The notes under the pieces are model-generated. The model was not told the origin of the DNA, made no database searches, and worked only from the letters and a program-made list of their open reading frames with translations. From Antedon mediterranea (Eukaryota; Echinodermata; Crinoidea; Comatulida; Antedonidae), in assembly GCF_964355755.1 (NCBI RefSeq), contig NC_092670.1, positions 34,955,795 through 35,019,794 on the forward strand: a stretch of 64,000 nucleotides of DNA, written 5' to 3'. The translations under genes and the position numbers were made by a program. Positions 33,076 to 42,868 of this stretch are shown piece after piece. Each line of letters opens with the position of its first letter. Position 1 is the stretch's first letter.

Positions 33076-33868
33076 CTGAACAACCAAGAACCTCAAATCT
33101 TAAACAAATGGCATGAAGCCAAGCTGTTGGGTGAATACGAATGTAACGAGCAATCACTGGTTTTGGAAACAGATTAGTAACTTGAGAATTACGATTTGCA
33201 TTTCCAACAAATTCCTGAACATAGAAAAACAAGTACAAAAGTATAGTTTAAAGTTTAATTAAAATACACAATTTTAATGAAAACAACTGCTTCTAAATCA
33301 TGCTTAATTTGAAGGCGATCATACAAATTATAATGCACTTATGTTTTTGGTGATTAGCTTAGGTATTATCTTATCTAAAGTGATACCGGACCGACAGACG
33401 GACCGACCGACCGACATAGTGAACTATAGAGTCGCGTCCACGCGACTAAAAATAGCCACTAGCCTAATTCCATTCTAAATTACATATATTTGAATAATTT
33501 AGAGACATGAAGTCGTTAAAATAAATAAGAGAAACTCACCATAGTAGTATCATCGGCTTCAATAATGTATTTAAAGTTGTTACCATCGATACTGTACAAC
33601 ACTTCAAAAGTCGTAACCCATTGGGAATATGTCCAATTACGTCCTTGTGTAATCACTCCAGTCACCCATTTTAGAGCACCAATATCAGCTTGTATCCATT
33701 GGTTTTGATCATATGATCTTGCACCCCAAGCACCAATATTACCCTTCTTTGGAGTTGTATTAAGTCTACCATATTCAGGCCCATGTCGTGCATCATATTG
33801 AGTCGATGCTGTAAGTGCAATTGTTCCTTCTTCTACTCCCAAAGGATCCGTACAGAACTTTGTTTTAA
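33076..33868 (-). CDS. Discoidin (F5/8 type C) domain 2, two exons
   Basis: Exons 33868-33540 (phase 1 to 0) and 33214-33076 (phase 0 to 1). The first holds ASTQYDARHGPEYGRLN, GAWGARSYDQNQWIQADIG and VTGVITQGR. The second holds QVTNLFPKPVIARYIRIHP and ICLRFEVLGC. The fold is the coagulation factor 5/8 C-terminal (discoidin) lectin, which binds phospholipid, carbohydrate or collagen through loop tips. The acceptor at 33,868 was chosen because it keeps phase 1 with the preceding domain. It follows domain 1 directly. Confidence 0.88.
33385..33450 (+). repeat. Dispersed repeat with (CCGA)n core, copy 3
   Basis: GACCGACCGACCGACATAGT, then GAACTATAGAGTCGCG. This is the 3' part of the family at 25,560 and 30,675. 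Confidence 0.55.
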
Positions 33869-34437
33869 CTAATTGTACCATAGTAAAATAGAAATGCATG
33901 TTTCTGATACACAGAGACTTAAGAATAAGCATACAGCATCATTTTCTGGCATATAAAAATTTGATTGGAAAAATGAACATTCTAAACGTGTAACCTGCAT
34001 GTTATTGTGGATATGTATATTTAAAGTTAGACGCAGATTTTATTTTTCTAATATCACATGGATGCTCAGGAAAAAGCCCATGGCAGGTGTAAAATACCAT
34101 CGAGAGCAGCCTATGTAAATGCAATGTGGACGCACGAATGTTCACTCTTCCAAAAGAAAACACAAACAGATGATTAAAAATATCTTATTAAATGATTGTT
34201 GGAGACGTGAGAGCAGCGTGGTCCAAGAGGATTGTACCACGCCCTCTCAGTTCTCAAAATAGAATCGTGTTTAAACTTTGTTTTCACACAATTCCTTAAA
34301 CATTAATAATAGCAATATTCACAAACTGTGAAGGTCTCCAACATAAAAGAGTTTAATATTCACATAAACATTTGCCTAAGTGATTTACCTGTATTTATGT
34401 ATTGATAGTCATTATGTGTTACAATTGGTTTATTTAC

Positions 34438-35004
34438 CTGGGCAGCCAAGAATTTCAAACCTCATACAAATGTGGTTGTTCCAAGTCATTGGATTGATTC
34501 TAATAAATCGTGCATGTATTTCAAATGGAAATAGATTGGTAACTTGTGTATCTGTATCTGTATTGCCAACAAACACCTACAAATAAACAACAATATCCAA
34601 TGCAAGAAAATGCTACTAATCATACAAATCATCTTAAGCGCATTCTTCATTGTTAAACTACTTACTTACCTTCGGTGTTCCAACAGTGATCACAATTATC
34701 TGCCAGTTAGAACTGTCCATGCCATACAAGACTTCATATGACTTAACCCATTGACTATAATTGTTACGTCCTTGGGTTATTACACCAGTCACCACTTTCA
34801 CTTCATTAAGATCAACTTGAATCCACTGATTAAGATCATTGGTTTTGGCTGCCCATGCACCAATTCCATCATTAGTAGGTTCAATATTCAATCTCCCACG
34901 ATGAGCACCGGAATGTGCATCGTATTCACTTGAAGCACGGATGTTTTCCGATGGAATTTCTGATGATTCTATGCCAAGTTTTGAACCAGTGCAATTAGAC
35001 AATG
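34438..35004 (-). CDS. Discoidin (F5/8 type C) domain 1, two exons
   Basis: Exons 35004-34670 and 34576-34438 encode one whole discoidin domain: IRASSEYDAHSGAHRGRLN, GAWAAKTNDLNQWIQVDL, VVTGVITQGRNNYSQWV, then QVTNLFPFEIHARFIRINP and ICMRFEILGCPG. The N-terminal Cys (LSNCTG) and the last Cys form the usual disulfide pair. The intron position and phases equal those of domain 2, so the two arose by duplication. It joins in phase to signal exon SP4 (35,848) or to the SP3 relic. Confidence 0.88.
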
Positions 35005-35317
35005 CTGAAAAGATCAATGGGAATATGCAACAAAAAAAGAGAAACACTTAGTTACACCATGCGTGCATAATTCCAGATCTCTTGTCAATGTCCATACATT
35101 TTTTTCTGGAATAATATTTTGAGAAGCTCTTATACGTTTCCTAGGTATTGCTCTATTTTGATATAGCATTTATACTGTACTTCTATTAACAACAATTTAG
35201 ATAATCAAATCAAATTTGAAAAATGTGGATTATGCACTTACTTTACAGGGGGACACATACACACAACCAAAATCATAAATTTCTAAAAGTACATTTAAAC
35301 TGAAAGTCAAAACTTAC

Positions 35318-35366
35318 CATAAGATCCCACAACTAACAACATTATTAGGAAGGTAAATTGCAACGT
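35318..35366 (-). pseudogene. Signal-peptide exon SP3 with lost start codon
   Basis: A near copy of SP1: the same 49-base length and donor position. The codon aligned with the SP1 ATG reads ACG (35,366-35,364). The next in-frame ATG is codon 9, which would leave too short a leader. The rest (QFTFLIMLLVVGSYG) is intact. Either the first exon is dead, it is used as an internal exon, or the neighbouring SP4 has replaced it. Confidence 0.7.
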
Positions 35367-35847
35367 CTTGATTTTCTATAAGCCTATGCAACACTAAGCG
35401 CGCCCAGAAACTTTAAGAAATACTTCAAGAGATGCAAAGATCAGCACGTAGACGGTGTGCTATTTTTAAACGTTTTGAAAATCAGAACCGTTTGTACAAA
35501 AATACACGAAGATGCCCCGCGTCATAGAAATGTGTGTTAGGCCTTGTTTTAAGGAGTTCTGCACACAAGGGTTTGTAGTAATCTATACATGAAATGAATT
35601 TTACCGGTAATAAAATAATATAATAATATCGGCTCAGCTACAGTGATTAAGTTCACTTAGGTTTACCCTGGTCTCCTCAATTTCAGGTTTTTTTTGTTAT
35701 GTATATACTGAAATAGACCGAATAAATAATGAAATGAAATGGTTAATGTAAGAAGTAACGACTGACCAATACGTCTGATCAAGAAAGAGTGAAATCACAG
35801 TGTAATGTCACTCTTCCGTGGTATAAAACAAAACCATACAAACTCAC

Positions 35848-35905
35848 TTGATTCAACATTGACAATTTGCAACACTATAATGAAGTTGAAAAGTATGTTC
35901 TTCAT
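35848..35905 (-). CDS. Signal-peptide exon SP4
   Basis: ATG at 35,905 opens MKNILFNFIIVLQIVNVES with donor GTGAGT in phase 1, a paralogue of SP2. The next in-phase acceptor with a clear domain is the discoidin exon at 35,004. It may head a secreted double-discoidin protein or an alternative gene A transcript. Confidence 0.72.
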
Positions 35906-36869
35906 TTCTGACGTATACCAAAAACATGATACAGATAGTTACAGCAGACTGAATGTTAAATGTAAAATGATGCATTGCAGAATACTACTGCGCACGTGTA
36001 GGACTATTTTATGATATTATTCTTATAAGTAGGTTTATTTCTTTTAATGAATTGTCAGTCGCATGATTACAATATACATAATTACCACTCTATCTGTGTT
36101 AGCATTCTTCAATTCTCCAGTTAACATTTCTTCTTTGTTATAAAATGCCGTTTCTTTACACATAGTAGATAATAGGTAAAATGACGTATAATTTCCAATT
36201 TTTTCTATAGAATAAAAAGAACTGGATTTTTAAAACGACTTACTGCACTCGTTCGCGGGCTGGTACGAGGTAGAGTGAGTCGAACACAAGGGTCGCTGAA
36301 ATATGAAATCAGTTGTGCGCAGCAACTGCTAATCATGTAGACATGTTAATTGTTCAAATTATTCACATTCAAATTGTCGTGACTCGAGTCACAATTCTAC
36401 AAAACAACGACAATCTGCTAAATTCATCCGTACTTTATTTACAATACCTCTGGCCTGTTACAAATAGCATACAACAGTGGTCTCCCTGGCTCGCAATGAA
36501 CACGAGTTATTCAGCAGCTGGTTAGTATAATAATAGAACGACTATAAGACCAAAGGTTCATCCATGTCCAGGGCGCGATATTTTTTTTTCGTACATGAGT
36601 TGGGGATACGAAACGTCACAAAACAAACATGAATAATTCATTAGTCATATCCGTAAGATGTGACGTAAGAATAATGATCTAACTACAATTCACTAATGCA
36701 AACGCTTTCCGTCTGTGCAGTCGAATGGATTGGACTACTACTTTACATGTCGAGGTATGGGTTCGATTCCCATGAGCAACTTTTTATTACTTTATAGTAA
36801 GAAAGATATTATTTAGAGTGTTAGGTTGAGTTACATTTAGGAAGTAGGTTGGCTATCTTTCACATAAAG

Positions 36870-37300
36870 AGTTCACAACTTATGTACGGAAAAAAATCGC
36901 GTCCAAACGGAGATAATTAAAACCAGCCGTGCTATATCTTACGACAAATGTGAACGTTGAACCCACATCAAATATTCACAGCATTCTATATTAAAATGTA
37001 TAAAGATCTAAGTCGATCAGGAGGATTTCATCTACGAATGTAAACAAAAATGTTTATATTTACACATGCCGTTCATGCAATAGAGAATGGATGATATTGG
37101 AAATGACGACGATGTTCATGATACATTCTAATCCACTGAAAATTATCCAAGTCCTGCATTTAACTATGAATGTTGGTATGCGTTTTTATCTTAGCACGGC
37201 GAGCTCAGTTATTGCCTTATTATAACTATGGCTGTTACAATCCTAAATGTTTACACTTTGTAATTTGCAGCGCATTCCAAAACAAGCGGTTTTGGCACTT
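36870..37300. other. No gene seen
   Basis: AT-rich intergenic sequence between the gene A upstream modules and the 3' side of gene B. Confidence 0.4.
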
Positions 37301-37301
37301 A

Positions 37302-37786
37302 AAGGTCTTTCACACCTGTTCCGGCACGATTTCGGCACTGCGCCGGCAAATCCAATCGAACGTCAATGTTTCGTTTTCACGCGGCAATTGGCGCATAGCC
37401 GCGTGAAAACGAAACATTGATGTTCGATTCGCCTGACCGGAACCGTGCCGGAACAGGTGTGAAAGACCTTTCACACCTGTTCCGGCACGGTTGCGGTCCG
37501 GCGCCGGAAATTCCAATCGAACGCCAATGTTTCGTTTTCACGCGGCTACGCACATATCGATTGGCGCATAGCCGCGTGAAAACGAAACATTGATGTTCGA
37601 TTCGCCGGACCGGAACCGTGCCGGTTCCGGTCAGGCGCCGGCAAGTCCAATCGAACGTCAATGTTTCGTTTTTACGCGGCTACGCGCATATCGATTGGCG
37701 CTTAGCCGCGTGGAGTGTCGTGAAAACGTTACTTTGGCATTCGATTCGCCGGACCGGAACCGTGCCGGAACAGGTGTGAAAGGCCC
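37302..37786. mobile_element. GC-rich compound palindromic MITE
   Basis: Units begin GGTCTTTCACACCTGTTCCG and end with the complement. Inside, TCCAATCGAACGTCAATG and TTTCGTTTTCACGCGGC are each mirrored. One complete palindrome spans about 37,304-37,468 and a second, internally duplicated one runs to about 37,786, sharing the junction. The ORFs over it on both strands are artefacts of the palindrome. Confidence 0.8.
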
Positions 37787-37799
37787 TTGAAAGACCCTT

Positions 37800-38345
37800 T
37801 ACAGATATAACGGTTATTTTATTCTATTTCAATTGAAACGATTTGCTTAATTCTTTGCAGTAATAGTAACAAACGTTTATTTGTATTTGTTTTCTTTTGA
37901 GCACAGCCTTATTGATAACAAAAGCTATACTTCACTTTTAAGTGTTCATCTATAAATACAGCTCTATATATGATTTTTACTATATTACCTCTATGGTACC
38001 ATTTTAAAGTTATAATACAAATAAATGACTTTTTTCTTATAAACATGCTAGGCCTTATTTTCATTCCTTATGGTCATTTCTGCCGTCTGTGATGTACCGG
38101 TAGTGACCTGGTTATTCAGGAAACGTTTCTGAAAACACTCCTTTACCTAAAGAAATGCAAAAATAAATCATCAGAGTGATGGTGCACAGTAAAGTCAACA
38201 GCAAGAAATTCAAACACGTAGGCGTACACTACATACAGTAAAACATTCTCAATAAAGTATGCTAAGTGCTATGTTCCACGTAAGAGTGGTGAGTTAGGAG
38301 AGTTAGCAAATTAAGTAGAAGCAAGTCTACACGGTAAATTTTACT
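37800..38345. other. No gene seen
   Basis: AT-rich sequence. It may include the 3' UTR of gene B if the candidate tail exon at 38,350 is real. Confidence 0.35.
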
Positions 38346-38349
38346 GAAC

Positions 38350-38540
38350 TTAACTCTGAGTTTGCCGGTGTTTGGAGATGGAGTCAGTTTGTCCATCTAA
38401 GAGGAGGATCGCATGAGCGCAAGGACTGTTATTTAATTCGCTGAGTTCATAAAACTCAAATTTTTTGAGAAGGTGCAATTCATTTTCTGTGGTTTGGTCT
38501 GTTGGAAAACTTTCGTTCCAATTTTGCAAACTAAAGTTTG
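38350..38540 (-). CDS. Candidate cytoplasmic-tail exon of gene B
   Basis: A minus-strand open frame of about 60 codons ends with TAA at 38,350. It is polar and acidic or serine-rich (SFPTDQTTENELHLLKKFEF, then DSISKHRQTQS). A possible acceptor ACTTTAG sits at about 38,541. The frame does not follow directly from the phase-0 end of the TM7 exon, so another exon would be needed in between; the phase-0 reading from this acceptor stops after 16 codons. The call is tentative. Confidence 0.3.
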
Positions 38541-39066
38541 ATAGTGTTAGAAAGTAAGACAATTTTAAAATATAAAAGTAAATTAGGATTATGTAAAATA
38601 TAAGCAATAAAGTATGAATAGTTAATCGAAGTATCGAAGAAAAACATGCGAACATAAATAAGCACCATGGTATATATTAGTAAAAACTAAGCAAGAGAGT
38701 GGTAACTATATGCCAGTCCGGAAACATGTAAAATTCCGCTAAACATAAGCGTTCTCCCAAAAATATATCTTTTTTTGGTGTAAACAAGTTGTCCAGAACT
38801 TGGATCCTGGTACGGATTTCCCAAATATTTAATAGAGTGGTCATTGACCACATACTTTTTGAGTAATCTTGTTAACAAACAGACCAAAAAACACACCCCA
38901 TCGACTACATAAAGGAATTAAGTAAGCAAGACTCATGCAACACAGCAAAGTAACATCACCGGTAATATAAATAAAGTAAATGAATTAGTCAACAATATGA
39001 GTATGTAAGAAATAAGACCCAAACAAATTGAAGCGACGAAAGAAAAGTTCCTAGAAGAAATCATAC

Positions 39067-42000
39067 CTCATTATCAAAAACGCAATACATCAAAAATATG
39101 AATATTCCTTGGCAGCCGTTTAACATGTTGAATACATATTCAATAAATGCTGCATCAGAACCAACAGCGAATGGTCCAATAAGCCATGCTGTGCCCATCA
39201 GAGGCAGCAGCATAAAGGTACCACGGGTAGCTTTCCTATGATAAACACAAATATTATAAAATGCATAAGTTTTAAAATAAATTCCATTACAAAACCATTA
39301 CTAACTGATAAAAATCGCACTAGAAATATCGAGAGCCAGACTGGTCCGCCTTTGACGAACATATACTTCCTTATTTTTTACATGAATATATGCTTTATTT
39401 TAAAAACCATTAGGCCTACCGACCGCAAAACAAATTTGTCAATAAAAGAAGGGTTGACAAAAGAAAACCAAAAAGATTAGGCTAAAGATATTTGTGCCTG
39501 ACTAATGAAGTTTAACAAAATATTATATTTAGCTAAAAATGAACAACTACTTCTGATACAATCTACAAAAAGGGACATTGAAAAAAAGACATTTAACACA
39601 AACACAGTTAAATCAACAATACAATGAATTAATTCTGTAATTATTCATAGTGAATATAATATACCGTAATATATATAATGGTTACGTATGTATAGCTGTT
39701 GTACGTATGTATAGCTGTTGTACGTATGTATAGCTGTTGTACGTATGTATAGCTGTTGTACGTATGTATAGCTGTCGTCTTTAGCATTGAACGCTGAATT
39801 ATAATAAAAATCAAGAAAATTCTACTTACTTTAGGCGACATTTGGAAAAAGTTTTAAAAAAACCTACCTTAGCTGAGTCAATTTTTTCTTTTCACCTGTT
39901 CCCTTTCCCACCATATTTCCGGATCGATCGTATATTGTTTTCAAAACAATGCACATAATACCAGTGTTGATCTGAGGGGTATTTATTGAATAAAAAAGAG
40001 AAATAGTTTGGGAGATATACTATAAATTGTTTGAAATATCTACATTTGTAGTATTCTTGCTTTGCTTTGAAACCGAAACTGCTGCTTAATTGATCATGCA
40101 CAGCATCGCCTTATTTTGGTGTGACGTTTAGGCCTACAGTTTTGTACTCACAATACGTTCATGTGCAATAAAACAAGACAAGGTTGAATAAACACCCACT
40201 TTAGTAATCTACTAATGGTTTCTATGTTAACAAATTGGAATATTTATTAAGCTCTGTAAGTTACTGATCTCTCGCAACTCTAATAAAAGACCAACAAAAG
40301 TTATTGAAACAGCTAAGATACGGTGTTTTAGTGGTGGGGTGTGGAGGGGGGGGGGGGAACCCATGGGGTTGTACGATTTAAGGTGTGTGTTTTGGAAACT
40401 ATTATATTACATGTGCTGGCATCCGTTTAGAAGAGCGAAGACCGTCTCGTATTTGGAAAATTACAAACATGCGCATTATTACTCTGTCTTTTGGGATTTA
40501 AAAACAAAAATTCGTTGGCGGTATTTCGTACAAGAACTACTTTTTACCGTAACTATACAGATTGCAGGTGCAACAAATGTCCATATCATCCCAGTCTCTT
40601 GACTAAGCCAGCAACTGAAGTAACAAGATAGATACTAATGTTATTATTTAAATAGGTCTACTAGTACAGTAGTACGGTATACAAAATAATCAATGCTTAT
40701 AAGTGCAATGGTACAAATAATTTCATGAAGTTTAAATAGAACATTTCATCTTTCTCCGAATGAAATTACTTAATATGTGTGGTTCACAATCATTCAATTA
40801 AATGAAAACAATCTTAGGCGTGTAACCATTATTTATAATGGTTTAAAAGATTTTAAATGCTAAATCATATTACATATATTTATAATAAGAATCTATTTAC
40901 AATAGAAACACATGTAATAAATGAGATAGACTAAGTCTGGACAATTCAATAATAACGGAATTATATTAAAATATACATTTTAACTTACATGTGCTGGACA
41001 TCGTAAACAGATGCAAATCCGGCAGAGGACACGGCAACAACAGTGATCGGCACACCATAGCAAAAAAATAGATAGTACCTAAGCCTGTTGTATTTAGTGT
41101 AAGACGACGTAGACACCATAAAGAAGAGGTATACGGCCTCGCCACACATCCAAGCGATTGTATTCAGAGAGGTTAAATGAAGAACAATGCTTATAAAACG
41201 ACAGAACATCTGCAAAATAACCACAGCAGTTTAGGCTACAATCAAACCATTTATAATCTCATTCTTTCCTAATATCAAAATTGCATTATGGGATCTTGAT
41301 GAAAATTAAAATTTACACGTACGATTTCAACTTTATCTGACATTTTCTGCTAGGAATCTGCTAAGGTAAGATAGGTATTGCTGAATGATGGCAGACATAC
41401 AACAAAGAAGCTAGTTATGTCATTTTAATTCATGCGTATTTTCATAATGCGTTTCGGCTCGCGAAACGATGTTTAGTCGGTCGAAAGCACATACCTGGTT
41501 TTCTGTCTTGTTTATCCCAAAGATAAACAGAGTCTGCATCAGGATCATGTTCAGTACTAAGTTCTTATGAATTGAGTTGCGCAGTAACTTCCAGAGTTTG
41601 CTAAATGAGTAAATACATGTTTAAATTAGAATATTGTGGTAGTATCACCTAACATTAAATAACTATGTTCCCATTTTATTACTAGCATTAAAACTTACCG
41701 TAACTTATATACAAGGAGAACTTTGAATAAAAATCAAAATTCGTAAAAAGAATTTACAATGTTTTGTGATATTTCCATTTTTTTTTAATACATTCTTTTA
41801 AAAAATATATTTTTCATGGAATTTACTTCCTGTTGGTTCAATTAATAAATAATTTATTTCCAGTACTTACCGTTATGTTACTACTACGGAAGTTGTAAAA
41901 AACTGATTTACGTTCATTAAAAGCGGAATTAGACTTTCATTTTCTACATAATTACAAGGCATTAGGTGGTTTTCCTAAGTTATCTCAATGAATTACAGAG

Positions 42001-42868
42001 CAAAACTTACTCAAAAAAAATCGGTATAATTGCACAGTTTATAATAATGACACACGAGGCATATTTCATCTAGAGAGGTAGCAATGTTTATCTGTGGAAT
42101 CAAACGAGCAGGAAGCCTACTCCACGATTTTTACCTGAATGGTTTCTGGTAAACTCCTAGTCTAGTAACCTATAAGTGGCATCCATATTTGAAGTGTATT
42201 TATGTAATGACATGACATACGTCGTTTCCAAAATATACTGTATTTTAAAAATGTATTATATCATGTACAAAATGAAGTGTGGATAAGTTGTTATGGTTAT
42301 TTGTATGCATAATTAAAGCACTATGTAAGGTAAAGGTGAGTCCCGTGTTCTCTGAACGTACGGGAATGAGCTGTTAGGAGCTCATTGTACTAAGCCTCGG
42401 CATTATGTGGTAGGGTGGCCAGTTCCTTTCCACGTCGCCTTTTTCTCCCTAGTATTTTCAACCAGGTACTCATTTACAGCTGAGTGAACTGGGAGTTGTC
42501 GGGAATTGAACCCGGGTCTATCTGTATGACAGTCAAGTGTCCTAACCACTCGGCTATCCAACTCCTTGCACTATGTATAAAGGTTAAAAGTGTAAAAATC
42601 AGGAAATAACGAAAAAAGTAGAAAACGGAAATTTAACGTACGAAAACGAATGTGAATATAACACGTTTATGAAAGATTGAATGAATAAAGGTGGTGGTTA
42701 ACCACAAAAGAGAAAAAAAAACTCCTAGTCTAATAAAATATTCACAACTTACGAGAATGAACAGTAAACGACTAGAGAAACTATCAATCCGACAAGCGAT
42801 ACAGAAACACATACTGTTGACATGACGCTCAATGTTTTGTTGTCGTCAACAACAGCATCTTCTTGAAC
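39067..42868 (-). CDS. Gene B seven-transmembrane exons
   Basis: TM1 is in 42868-42753 (VCVSVSLVGLIVSLVVYCSF), TM2 in 41600-41495 (IHKNLVLNMILMQTLFIFG), TM3-TM4 in 41209-40989 (CRFISIVLHLTSLNTIAWMC and GEAVYLFFMV), TM5 start in 40614-40548 (CWLSQETGMIWTFVAP), TM5 end and third inner loop in 39971-39868, and TM6-TM7 in 39235-39067 (MLLPLMGTAWLIGPFAVG, GCQGIFIFLMYCVFDNE). Similarity to gene A is high across the helices, about 75% by eye in TM6-TM7. All junctions keep phase. Confidence 0.92.

Larger units (their letters stand above)
31430..36870. repeat. Tandem duplicated upstream region of gene A
   Basis: 31,465-32,698 matches 35,480-36,860 with small gaps. Shared words include GAGTTCTGCACACAAGGGTTT, CAATACGTCTGATCAAG, GTGTAATGTCACTCTTCCG-type sequence and GTGCGCAGCAACTGCTAATC. 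28,855-29,390 likewise matches 35,200-35,475. The two units differ by a lectin segment (29,390-31,465) present only on the gene A side and a discoidin segment (32,920-35,200) present only on the other. Confidence 0.8.

Noticed and set aside
38687-38896. 69-codon minus ORF as a cytoplasmic tail exon of gene B
   Set aside because: The possible acceptor at about 38,864 does not give the ORF frame from the phase-0 end of the TM7 exon.
42480-42568. Possible functional tRNA gene on the minus strand
   Set aside because: Acceptor pairing and a B box are present, but the anticodon stem does not pair and an unrelated body follows, so it is called a SINE.
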